DNA of 7,121 nucleotides from the NCBI GenBank assembly GCA_947258895.1, contig CAMYKE010000113.1, forward strand, positions 5,473 to 12,593. The letters run 5' to 3'. The position numbers were made by a program, and so were the translations under genes. Shown here piece by piece: positions 1-6,363 of the stretch; positions within the stretch are counted from its first letter, which is position 1; the number at the start of each line of letters is the position of its first letter. Under the pieces are notes generated by a model. That model saw only the letters and a list, made by a program, of their open reading frames with translations, had not been told where the DNA came from and did not search any database. Source of the DNA: an uncultured Pseudomonadales bacterium (GTDB lineage Bacteria; Pseudomonadota; Gammaproteobacteria; Pseudomonadales; IMCC2047).

Positions 1-284
1 AGGGCCGGTGCCAGCTGCTCCTGCAAGGCGCGCACGCCCAGGGTGAAGTGAATCCGGGACTTTTCATAAAAGGCCGGAGGCCGAATCATCAGGTCATCGA
101 TATGCCGGGCGCCAGCCAGAAAGTCCTTCGACAGCGGCGGCCGGTGGTAAGGCAAAAAAAACTCGTCCCCGATCACCGTAATCTGCTGTTGCCAGCCTCG
201 CTGGCGCAGACTGGCAACCAACTGGGCTGCCGCATGGCCTGCACCGATGACGACACAATTCTGGTGGGTGGTTATGCTGCTCAC
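1..284 (-). CDS. FAD-dependent ferredoxin/rubredoxin reductase, N-terminal part (runs off the left edge)
   Basis: Ninety-four codons are visible, read from a GTG at 284. The protein begins MSSITTHQNCVVIGAG and shows the FAD-binding Rossmann motif GAGHAA at residues 14-19. It then has PYHRPPLSK at residues 45-53, the characteristic motif of ferredoxin reductases that serve ring-hydroxylating dioxygenases, P450s and rubredoxins. By family knowledge such proteins are about 400 residues and pass electrons from NAD(P)H through FAD to a small iron-sulfur protein. The NAD(P)H-binding and C-terminal domains lie outside the window, so the partner and pathway cannot be read. GTG 284 is chosen because the frame upstream holds no ATG, GTG or TTG before a TAA; the ribosome binding site is weak. 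The gene is divergent from the shikimate kinase gene. The reading frame is intact through a run of eight A on the plus strand (near 153-160). Confidence 0.85.
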   Translation of the reverse strand, partial: MSSITTHQNCVVIGAGHAAAQLVASLRQRGWQQQITVIGDEFFLPYHRPPLSKDFLAGARHIDDLMIRPPAFYEKSRIHFTLGVRALQEQLAPA

Positions 285-389
285 TGCTTCTACGATATTT
301 ATACGGACGATGCGTGGGTACTTAACTTACGATATTTTAATGGTAAGCTACGCGGTAATTCATGGTAACCGGCGATAATCCTCAGGGCA
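285..389. promoter_or_regulatory. Divergent intergenic region with a 10-bp direct repeat
   Basis: This AT-richer 105-bp gap separates the divergent reductase and shikimate kinase genes and must hold promoters for both. The sequence TACGATATTT occurs twice on the plus strand, at 291-300 and 328-337, 37 bp apart start to start. On the minus strand a TATAAAT about 14 bases before the GTG at 284 could be a -10 element, but the hexamer 17 bp upstream of it (GTTAAG) is a poor -35. No strong sigma-70 promoter was identified for the plus strand. The promoter role is inferred from the divergent layout. Confidence 0.4.
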
Positions 390-932
390 ATGACCAGCAG
401 CGTAATTCTCATTGGCATGCCCGGAAGCGGCAAGAGCACCCTGGGCGTGTTGCTGGCCAAGGAACTCGGGCTTGATTTCGTTGATACCGATGTCGCCATT
501 CAGGTCCGGGAGCAACAGACCCTGCAGCAAATTCTCGACGAGATGGGCTATCTGGCCTTGCGCGATATCGAGGAGCGCATCGTTCTGCACCTGAAACTCG
601 CAAACAAGGTGATTGCGACCGGCGGCAGTGTGGTGTATGGCGCTAACGCCATGGCACGGCTGTGCGATGCGGGCACGATCGTCTATCTCAAGGCCGATAT
701 TACCACCCTTGAACAGCGTATTCACAATTACCAGACCCGCGGCATAGCAAAACGACCGGGGCAGAGTTTTGCGGAATTATTTGCCGAGCGCACCTCGTTG
801 TACGAGCAGTACGCGGATATCACCATCGATTGCAGCCACAGCACACCGGAGGCGCTGGTTGATCAAATAATCGCGCGCTTGCCCGCTGGCGATTCGGCCA
901 GGGACTGTGGAGCGAATCCCGGCGCCAGTTGA
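390..932 (+). CDS. Shikimate kinase family protein (AroK/AroL-like)
   Basis: A 180-residue protein, close to the usual 165-190 for shikimate kinases, which use ATP to phosphorylate the 3-hydroxyl of shikimate in the cytoplasmic pathway to chorismate and aromatic amino acids. The Walker A P-loop GMPGSGKST lies at residues 9-17. DTD at 32-34 (D34 for shikimate and Mg), R58, GGS at 78-80, the arginine-rich lid near 117-122 (TRGIAKR) and R134 in ERTSLY complete the expected set, so the enzyme looks functional. ATG 390 is the only usual start after an in-frame TAA at 366-368; the AGGG upstream sits unusually close to it. The last 26 bp overlap the start of the synthetase pseudogene. It does not neighbour aroB, where the housekeeping aroK usually sits, so it may be a paralogue or act on a related substrate; that is inference. 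Confidence 0.85.
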   Translation: MTSSVILIGMPGSGKSTLGVLLAKELGLDFVDTDVAIQVREQQTLQQILDEMGYLALRDIEERIVLHLKLANKVIATGGSVVYGANAMARLCDAGTIVYLKADITTLEQRIHNYQTRGIAKRPGQSFAELFAERTSLYEQYADITIDCSHSTPEALVDQIIARLPAGDSARDCGANPGAS

Positions 933-1235
933 TCCATCGATATTCCGATCATCAGAACAACGAAGCTTCGCACGAAGGAACGCAAACTGTTATGCGCTTT
1001 TCCAGGAGCGAATCAACCCGGCAAGGCGCAAGCCTTTCCTGCAGCTACCCGACGGCAACCGCTTTAGCTTTGGCGATATTTACACCCTGGCCGGACAATT
1101 TTCCACCCGCCTTGCCGGCGAAGTAGTCGAACCGGGAGACCGGGTGGTGGTGCAGGTGGCCAAATCCCCCGCCGCGGTGGCCCTCTACCTGGCCTGCCTG
1201 CGTATTGGCGCGATCTACGTGCCACTCAACACCGC

Positions 1236-1257
1236 CTAGCCCGCATCCGTCACCGAT
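1236..1257 (+). repeat. Left terminal inverted repeat of the MITE-like element
   Basis: Twenty-two bases beginning CTAGCCCGC and ending TCACCGAT, the perfect reverse complement of 1479-1500. The first bases also supply the TAG stop that ends the upstream synthetase frame. Confidence 0.93.
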
Positions 1258-1293
1258 TGACGTGTAAGATGGCGAGTCGGTCGGTGCGCAGAT

Positions 1294-1330
1294 CGCGCGA
1301 AAGGCGCGCAATCCATAGCCGTAGCTATGG
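1294..1330. repeat. Two adjacent hairpins inside the MITE-like element
   Basis: CGCGC at 1294-1298 pairs with GCGCG at 1304-1308 around a 5-base loop. CCATAGC at 1313-1319 pairs with GCTATGG at 1324-1330 around the loop CGTA. Internal hairpins are common in small mobile elements. No T tract follows on either side, so a terminator role is not supported. Confidence 0.5.
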
Positions 1331-1478
1331 TATGGGTAAGCGGCTCTCGTAATGGAAAGTGTGATGAGATGCGTGCCGAGCGGCCGCCAGAGCGCGCCAA
1401 AGCAAACCTGACACACTGCAATTAGATGAAGTCGGGTAGAGCGCTGATTTCATGGATTCTTCTCTGATTTGATGCTGT

Positions 1479-1500
1479 ATCGGTGACGGATGCGGGCTAG
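1479..1500 (-). repeat. Right terminal inverted repeat of the MITE-like element
   Basis: Begins ATCGGTGACGG and ends GCGGGCTAG; the perfect inverted copy of 1236-1257. Synthetase coding homology (ACG CCC GCC GAG CTC, read TPAEL) starts at the very next base. Confidence 0.93.
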
Positions 1501-1630
1501 ACGCCCGCCGAGCTCGTTTTTTTCTCGATGACGCAGCGCCAAGGGTGCTGATATGCCAACCGGAAAAAAGCAGAGCGCTGAACTACGTCAGCACCGTACC
1601 GGCTATTGCCAATTTCATTTTCACACTCAT

Positions 1631-2002
1631 CTTTGTTACCTCTACCGGTTTCCACTGCTTGTGCTGCGCCCTGTGCTTGCTCGGAAGCGGAGCGTGAATG
1701 CGTAAAGTTCAGACGGTGTGTGGCGGGTAAAGGGAAAAAGGTGCAAGGCAGTTTACGAAAGACACAGCAAACCATTATTACCTGTTGCCGCAGGAGATTT
1801 CACAATGCACCTAATGGATTCCTGCAGTGTATCCGCGACCGGCTGGCCGCGAACAGACTTCAGCAGATATTCGGCAGGCGTGGCATGAGCGGCAGGCTCG
1901 TTGCGTTTGCCAATCCGGCCTGCGCGCATCGCAAGTATCGATAACGACGCGTACGTGCGACTTTCTGGCAACGCACTGCCGGCGTGGACCGAAACCGGCG
2001 GG
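1631..2002. other. Gene-free stretch between the synthetase remnant and the end of ndh
   Basis: No frame here has convincing family similarity, a good ribosome binding site or conserved motifs. Open frames exist on both strands (for example plus 1606-1944 and minus 1753-1971), but their compositions look like non-coding translation. The stretch most likely holds decayed synthetase sequence plus the trailer of the minus-strand operon. A plus-strand stretch around 1825-1870 reading IRDRLAANRLQQIF faintly recalls the C-terminal DRLA-YK-P region of acyl-CoA ligases; this may be chance. No terminator with a T tract was found for ndh. Confidence 0.45.
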
Positions 2003-3403
2003 TCAATGCATTTTCATGGTCGGCCGTAAATTACCAGTCAACCACTGGGAGAAAACCTTCACGGCGGTCCGCGAAAATCCGTATAACGCCAGCAAGTGCA
2101 TACGGTACAGCGATACATAGATGTAGCGAGCGATACGCCCGGACACCATCACGTCACCGGTCAGTCCGCCCATCAAATTACCCACCGCCGTGCTGGTGCT
2201 TAGCGACACCAGTGATCCAAAATCTTTGTAGTTATATTCAGGAACCGGCTTGCTATTGAGAACGCAGTCAATGGATTTCATCAGCAAAGACGCCTGCTGG
2301 TGCGCGGCCTGCGCGCGGGGGGGCACGCTCCGCTCGCTGTCTTTCATGGGACAGGCGGCACAGTCGCCAAAGGCGAAAATCCGGTCATCGAGGGTGGTCT
2401 GCAATGTCTGCCTGACGACCAGCTGGTTAATGCGATTGGTTTCCAGTCCGTCCAGCGTCGCCAGCACCGGCGAGCCTTTAATGCCTGCCGCCCACACTTT
2501 GATACTCGCCGGAATGAATTCGCCATCCGCGGTTTCCATCCCTTCCTTGGTAACCTTGCTGACGCGTACATTGGTAAGCACCTTCACGCCCAGCTTCTCG
2601 AGCTGCTTGTGCGCGCCCTCGGAGATTCGCTCGGGGATCGCCGGCAGGATGCGCGGCCCCGCCTCGATAACGCTGATCTTGACATCACGGTCTGGCTCAA
2701 TCTGGTCCAGGCCAAAGGCCACCAGTTCCCGCGCCGTATGATGCAGTTCCGCGGCCAACTCCACCCCCGTCGCACCGGCGCCAACGATCGCGACGTTAAG
2801 CTGCCTTTCTTCCAGCTCCCCCTCATGGGTGTGTGCGCGCAGGAATGCCTGCAGCAGGCGCTGGTGAAAACGGTCCGCCTGTTTGCGGCTGTCCAGGAAC
2901 ACGCAGTGTTCCTCGACCCCCGGGGTGCCAAAGGAATTAGTCTCGCTGCCAATGGCGATGATCAGGGTGTCATAGTGAAACTGCCGACGCGGGATGAACT
3001 GGCGGCCCTCGTCATCCATAATCGGCGCCATGGTGACGGTCTGCTGCTCCCGGTTCACGGATTCCAGCCTGCCCAATCGAAACCGGAAATGATTCCAGCG
3101 CGCTTGCGCCATGTAACTCAGCTCGTCTTCCCCGGGATTCCGCTTTCCGGAGGCCACCTCGTGCAGCAGGGGTTTCCATATGTGAGTCAGGTTCGCATCG
3201 ATCAGGGTAATCTGTGCAACCCTGCGTTTACCATACTTTTTGCCCAGCTTGGTCGCCAGCTCCAGGCCACCCGCGCCAGCCCCGACGATCACAATCTGGT
3301 GGCGGTCCTGGACGGGATCAATGATGCTGGTAGCCGTTTCCAGACCACCCTGCGCTGAGTTGCTCTCAGCCTCGCTAGCCTGTGCACTTGTTGAAGTCGT
3401 CAC
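2003..3403 (-). CDS. ndh: Type II NADH:quinone oxidoreductase (NDH-2)
   Basis: A 466-residue flavoprotein that oxidises NADH and reduces the quinone pool at the inner face of the membrane without pumping protons. The FAD-binding motif GAGAGG lies at residues 41-46 and the NADH-binding motif GAGATG at 208-213. The flavin motif FAFGD ends at D347, and AQAAHQQA at 364-371 is the quinone-site signature of NDH-2. The C-terminal 40 residues, with hydrophobic and basic stretches, fit the amphipathic membrane anchor. E. coli Ndh has about 434 residues; here about 35 extra Ser/Ala/Glu-rich residues precede the FAD domain. The start is GTG 3403, 9 bases after a clear GGGAG; the nearer ATG at 3408 is out of frame and hits TGA after two codons. 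It lies 22 bp after cydX and is last in the cyd operon, so it feeds quinol to the adjacent bd oxidase. Confidence 0.93.
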   Translation of the reverse strand: MTTSTSAQASEAESNSAQGGLETATSIIDPVQDRHQIVIVGAGAGGLELATKLGKKYGKRRVAQITLIDANLTHIWKPLLHEVASGKRNPGEDELSYMAQARWNHFRFRLGRLESVNREQQTVTMAPIMDDEGRQFIPRRQFHYDTLIIAIGSETNSFGTPGVEEHCVFLDSRKQADRFHQRLLQAFLRAHTHEGELEERQLNVAIVGAGATGVELAAELHHTARELVAFGLDQIEPDRDVKISVIEAGPRILPAIPERISEGAHKQLEKLGVKVLTNVRVSKVTKEGMETADGEFIPASIKVWAAGIKGSPVLATLDGLETNRINQLVVRQTLQTTLDDRIFAFGDCAACPMKDSERSVPPRAQAAHQQASLLMKSIDCVLNSKPVPEYNYKDFGSLVSLSTSTAVGNLMGGLTGDVMVSGRIARYIYVSLYRMHLLALYGFSRTAVKVFSQWLTGNLRPTMKMH

Positions 3404-3412
3404 GACATGTAT

Positions 3413-3420
3413 CTCCCTTT
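3413..3420 (-). promoter_or_regulatory. Ribosome binding site deciding the GTG start of ndh
   Basis: Read on the minus strand the bases are AAAGGGAG. The spacing is 9 bases to GTG 3403 and only 4 to the out-of-frame ATG 3408, which opens a two-codon frame (ATG TCG TGA) whose stop overlaps the GTG. The spacing and the long frame support GTG as the real start. Confidence 0.65.
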
Positions 3421-3425
3421 ATTTA

Positions 3426-3569
3426 TTATAGTTTGCGATCTGCTTTCGATTCGCCGTCCTCCTGCTCTTCTCCGAACACATCGGCGGCGACCAGTTCGAG
3501 CCACATTACGTTGACAATGCCAAAGCCCGCTGCCAACAAAACTCCCAGTATCCAGCTAAAGTACCACAT
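3426..3569 (-). CDS. cydX: Cytochrome bd oxidase small subunit CydX
   Basis: A 47-residue single-span membrane protein, MWYFSWILGVLLAAGFGIVN followed by VMWLE. This matches the CydX/YbgT family signature (MWYF-WILG at the N-terminus, then a WLE near residue 25). By family knowledge CydX packs against CydA and stabilises its hemes; loss lowers bd oxidase activity. The membrane segment covers residues 5-24. The tail after residue 30 is acidic then basic and makes it about 10 residues longer than the 37-residue E. coli protein. ATG 3569 has GAGGA six bases upstream. It lies 32 bp after cydB and is followed by tandem TAA stops and then ndh. Its small size means gene finders with a length cut-off will miss it. 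Confidence 0.93.
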   Translation of the reverse strand: MWYFSWILGVLLAAGFGIVNVMWLELVAADVFGEEQEDGESKADRKL

Positions 3570-3601
3570 ACGCTATCCTCAACCTAAAAATGCAACCCCG
3601 T

Positions 3602-4762
3602 CTAATACAGGGTCTTGGACTGTTCCTCTACCTGTTTCACAGTAACCGTTCCCCGCAATTTGCTGAACACCCAGGAGGTATAGGCGACCACCACTGGCAA
3701 CAAGACCACGGTCACCACCGTAAGCCACACCAGTGCCAGGCGCGAAGCGGTTGAGTCCCACACCGTGAGGCTGCTGACCGGATCCAGGTTGGAGGGCATT
3801 ATAAAGGGGAACAGGGCAAACCCGGCGGTGGTACAGGTCGCGGCGATGAATACTGTGCTCAGGGTGAACGCACGACCGGGCCAGCGCCCGTACGTTGAAT
3901 AGCACCAGGCCCCAATAAACGCGAGGATGCCCACCACCGGTGCGAGCTGCATCAAGGGATACTGTGAAAAATTAGCCATCCAGGCTCCCGCTACCACCGC
4001 CACCTCCTTGTTCAATGGATTGGATTGACCCATGGTGTCGGCGATGGAGACCAATTGAAAACCGTCGAGTTTACCCATTGCCCACGCCAGTATTGCGAAC
4101 AATACCAGCACCACCGGCCCGAGCCGCTTGACCAGGCGCTGGGCCCGGAAATGCAGGAAGCCCTCGGTTTTCAACTGCAGGTAAATACCACCATGCATCA
4201 CCAGCATAGCCAGCACGGCCACCCCGGTAAGCAAACCGAAGGGGTTCAGCAGATCCAAAAATCCGCCCCCGTAGCTTAGCCGCAGTTCATCGTCAAAGCG
4301 AAACGGGATGCCCAGGTACAGGTTGCCCATGACCACTCCCAGCAATACGGCCGGGACGATGCCGCCCGCAAACAGGGTCCAGTCCCAGGTGGCGCGCCAC
4401 CGGGGCGACTCAAGCATGCTGCGAAACTTGAACCCGGCCGGTCGCAGAATGAGTGCAAACAGCACCAGGAACATGCCTACGAACAGACCGCTGAAGGCGG
4501 CCGCGTACACCCGTGGCCAGGCGGCAAAGAGCGCCCCGCCCGCCAGCACCAGCCAGGTCTGGTTGCCTTCCCAGGTGGGCCCGATACTATTGATAATGAC
4601 GCGGCGCTCGGAATCGGTACGGGCGATGAAGGGCAGTATCGTGGTGACGCCCAGATCGAACCCGCCTGTCACCGCGAAGCCGATGATAATCAACAACATA
4701 AACACCCACCACGCGACGCGCAGCGTCTCGTAGTTGGCCAGTCCCATCAGGAAATCAATCAT
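3602..4762 (-). CDS. cydB: Cytochrome bd ubiquinol oxidase subunit II
   Basis: A 386-residue polytopic membrane protein (E. coli CydB has 379) that pairs with CydA in the quinol:oxygen oxidoreductase. Family landmarks are present: WEGNQTWL at residues 64-71, GGALFAAWPRVYAAAFSG at 75-92, LLNPFGLLTG at 171-180, SNPLNKEV at 247-254, GFALFPFIMPS at 314-324, and a C-terminal SKTLY like the E. coli HSLY end. Alternating hydrophobic stretches fit the usual eight to nine spans. The E. coli N-terminal motif TDGFDMG reads TGGFDLG here (residues 32-38), so its first Asp is Gly while D36 remains; the Asp of the E. coli WDGNQ motif is Glu (E65). The start codon ATG 4762 overlaps the cydA stop by ATGA, implying translational coupling and matched subunit synthesis. 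Confidence 0.95.
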   Translation of the reverse strand: MIDFLMGLANYETLRVAWWVFMLLIIIGFAVTGGFDLGVTTILPFIARTDSERRVIINSIGPTWEGNQTWLVLAGGALFAAWPRVYAAAFSGLFVGMFLVLFALILRPAGFKFRSMLESPRWRATWDWTLFAGGIVPAVLLGVVMGNLYLGIPFRFDDELRLSYGGGFLDLLNPFGLLTGVAVLAMLVMHGGIYLQLKTEGFLHFRAQRLVKRLGPVVLVLFAILAWAMGKLDGFQLVSIADTMGQSNPLNKEVAVVAGAWMANFSQYPLMQLAPVVGILAFIGAWCYSTYGRWPGRAFTLSTVFIAATCTTAGFALFPFIMPSNLDPVSSLTVWDSTASRLALVWLTVVTVVLLPVVVAYTSWVFSKLRGTVTVKQVEEQSKTLY

Positions 4763-6363
4763 GCCGATAGCTCGCTCGGGGTCGGGGAGTCGGAGGGTTC
4801 GGCAGCCGGCGCGCCCTCCCGCTCATGGTAATAACGCCCGGTACCCAGACTGCTCGGGCCGAGCCGCGCATACTTGAACATCAGGTAAAGTTCCACCACC
4901 AGCAATGCGGTGTAAAACAACCCTAGCCCCAGTAAGCTGAACAGGACGTCCTTGACCGATACCGCGGACGCGGACAGGAAGGTAGGCAAGACCCCCGACA
5001 CCGTCCAGGGCTGGCGCCCGTATTCGGCCACGATCCAGCCCGCCTCCGCGGCGATCCAGGGCAGCGGGATACTGTATACGACCACCCACAGGAACCAGCG
5101 CTGACTCACCACCTTGCGCTTGCAGGTAAAATAGAACGACACCACGAATATCAGCAGCATGAACATGCCGCAGGCGACCATGATACGAAACGCCCAGAAC
5201 AGTGGCGCCACCCGGGGAATAGTATCCAGCGCCGCCTGGTCGATCTGCGCATCGGTGGCGTCGACGACATTGGGCGTGTAGCGCTTCAGCAGCAGGGCAT
5301 AGCCGATGTCTTTCTTGTGGGTTTCGTATGCCTCGCGGGCCGCTGCCGTCTCGTTACCGGCCCGGATCTCCTGCAGCCCGGCATAGCCGAGCATACCATT
5401 GCGAATCTTAACTTTGTGCTCCTCGATCAGCTCCTTGATGCCCACCACCTTTTCCGACCAGGAACGGGTGGCGATCACGCCCATGATGTATGGCACGTGG
5501 ACTCCATACCTGGTCTCCATGCGTTCCTGGTCGGGCAGCCCGACAACGGTAAATGAGGCCGGTGGCGGTTCGGTCTCCCACATCGCCTCAATCGCGGCCA
5601 GTTTGGTTTTTTGCACGTCGCCCAGCTCGTAACCGCTTTCGTCGCCCAGCAGGATAACCGACAGGATGGATGCCAGGCCAAAGCCGCCAGCCACCACGAA
5701 CGAGCGCCGCGCAAACGGCAGATCCCGCCCCTTGAGCATGTACCAGGCGCTGATACCGAGGATAAACATCGAGCCGGTCACATAGCCGGCAGCAACCGTA
5801 TGCACAAATTTGACCTGCGCCACGGGATTCAAAAAGACATCCGCAAAGCTGTTCAGCTCCATGCGCATGGTCTCGTAATTAAATTCGGCGCCGACCGGAT
5901 GCTGCATCCAGCCGTTGGCCACCAGGATCCACAGGGCAGACAAACTGGTGCCGATCGCCAGCAACCAGGTGACCACCAGGTGCTGGATCCTGGTCAATCG
6001 ATCCCAGCCAAAAAAGAACAGGCCGACAAAGGTGGCTTCGAGGAAAAACGCCATCAGGCCCTCGATCGCCAGCACCGGACCAAACACGTCGCCGACGAAC
6101 TGCGAATAGTAGGACCAGTTGGTGCCAAACTGGAATTCCAGGGTGATGCCGGTCGCAACACCCATGGCAAAGTTGATACCGAACAACTTGCCCCAGAACT
6201 TGACCATGTCCTTGTATATCTGGCGGCCGGTCATCACATAAACCGACTCCATGATGGCCAGCAGGAAGGTCATGCCCAGGGTCAGGGGTACGAACAGGAA
6301 GTGGTACAGGGCGGTCAGGCCAAATTGCAATCGCGACAGGTCAACAACGAGCTCTGAGGTCAT
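4759..6363 (-). CDS. cydA: Cytochrome bd ubiquinol oxidase subunit I
   Basis: A 534-residue heme-bearing subunit that oxidises quinol at the periplasmic side and reduces oxygen to water, building a proton gradient without pumping. Aligning by eye to E. coli CydA (offset +2), the heme ligands are conserved: H21 (E. coli H19) and H188 (H186) and M395 (M393). E101 and E109 (E99, E107) and R393, R450 and E447 are also kept. The quinol-binding loop carries GDESGYELGDVQKTKLAAIE, with K254 and E259 matching K252 and E257. The long C-terminal part of this loop (to about 385) is present, placing it in the long Q-loop, E. coli bd-I-like group. The C-terminus has a Ser/Pro/Glu-rich tail after residue 512. 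ATG 6363 has GAGGAGAG about 8 bases upstream. Both neighbours, cydP and cydB, overlap it by ATGA. Confidence 0.97.
   Translation of the reverse strand: MTSELVVDLSRLQFGLTALYHFLFVPLTLGMTFLLAIMESVYVMTGRQIYKDMVKFWGKLFGINFAMGVATGITLEFQFGTNWSYYSQFVGDVFGPVLAIEGLMAFFLEATFVGLFFFGWDRLTRIQHLVVTWLLAIGTSLSALWILVANGWMQHPVGAEFNYETMRMELNSFADVFLNPVAQVKFVHTVAAGYVTGSMFILGISAWYMLKGRDLPFARRSFVVAGGFGLASILSVILLGDESGYELGDVQKTKLAAIEAMWETEPPPASFTVVGLPDQERMETRYGVHVPYIMGVIATRSWSEKVVGIKELIEEHKVKIRNGMLGYAGLQEIRAGNETAAAREAYETHKKDIGYALLLKRYTPNVVDATDAQIDQAALDTIPRVAPLFWAFRIMVACGMFMLLIFVVSFYFTCKRKVVSQRWFLWVVVYSIPLPWIAAEAGWIVAEYGRQPWTVSGVLPTFLSASAVSVKDVLFSLLGLGLFYTALLVVELYLMFKYARLGPSSLGTGRYYHEREGAPAAEPSDSPTPSELSA

Larger units (their letters stand above)
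1236..1500. mobile_element. MITE-like non-autonomous element with 22-bp perfect terminal inverted repeats
   Basis: The segment starts with CTAGCCCGCATCCG and ends with its exact reverse complement. The first and last 22 bases (1236-1257 and 1479-1500) pair without mismatch; the next base inward and the next outward both break the symmetry. It is 265 bp long and has no credible transposase frame, as expected for a miniature inverted-repeat element mobilised in trans by a related insertion sequence. It splits a synthetase gene whose homology stops at its left edge and resumes directly at its right edge. The terminal CTAG is itself palindromic, so it could be a 4-bp target duplication or part of the repeat; TA or CTA duplications also fit. 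Two small hairpins lie inside. The parent IS family is not identified. Confidence 0.85.
907..1630 (+). pseudogene. AMP-dependent acyl-CoA synthetase (malonyl-CoA synthetase/MatB-like), disrupted remnant
   Basis: From GTG 907 a 110-codon frame runs to TAG 1237-1239. It matches the N-terminus of AMP-forming acyl-CoA ligases, most like malonyl-CoA synthetase: NCYALFQERI, then VEPGDRVVVQVAKS, then LYLACLRIGAIYVPLNTA. In this family NTA is followed by YTPAEL-type sequence. Exactly there a 265-bp inverted-repeat element begins. Beyond it, from 1501, the frame resumes as TPAEL-FF, then shifts by one base at a T7 tract (1517-1523). From 1524 it continues as LDDAAPRVLICQPEKSRAL and is recognisable to about 1626 (FIFTL). 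The ATP-binding P-loop (TSGTTG) and the large catalytic domain are absent, so no active enzyme is expected. The true original start is uncertain because no good ribosome binding site precedes GTG 907. Intact members convert malonate or short acids, CoA and ATP to acyl-CoA. The family assignment is firm; malonyl-CoA specificity is tentative. Confidence 0.8.

Noticed and set aside
1045..1416. Long minus-strand frame across the synthetase and the MITE-like element, as a possible transposase
   Set aside because: Half is antisense to the synthetase; the rest shows no DDE or other transposase motif and no clear ribosome binding site.
1236..1500. Integron attC site or CRISPR repeat as an explanation of the inverted ends
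   Set aside because: No AAC/GTT core sites typical of attC and no repeated spacer-repeat units; the precise interruption of a gene fits a MITE-like insertion better.
1583..1630. Minus-strand 15-codon frame starting MSVKMKLAIAGTVLT with a good GAGG upstream, resembling a signal peptide
   Set aside because: It ends at TAG 1583 and lies antisense to the synthetase homology (LNYVSTVPAIANFIF), so it is most simply a shadow of that coding sequence.
1970..2002. Inverted GCCGG/CCGGC after the ndh stop as a rho-independent terminator
   Set aside because: Five-base stem with a loop of about 12 bases and no T run.
2300..3358. 352-codon plus-strand frame opposite ndh
   Set aside because: Antisense to a fully motif-bearing ndh; its composition is that of a GC-rich shadow frame.
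5611..6357. 248-codon plus-strand frame opposite cydA, rich in His and Gln
   Set aside because: Antisense to cydA, with no recognisable domain; His/Gln richness is expected opposite hydrophobic codons.
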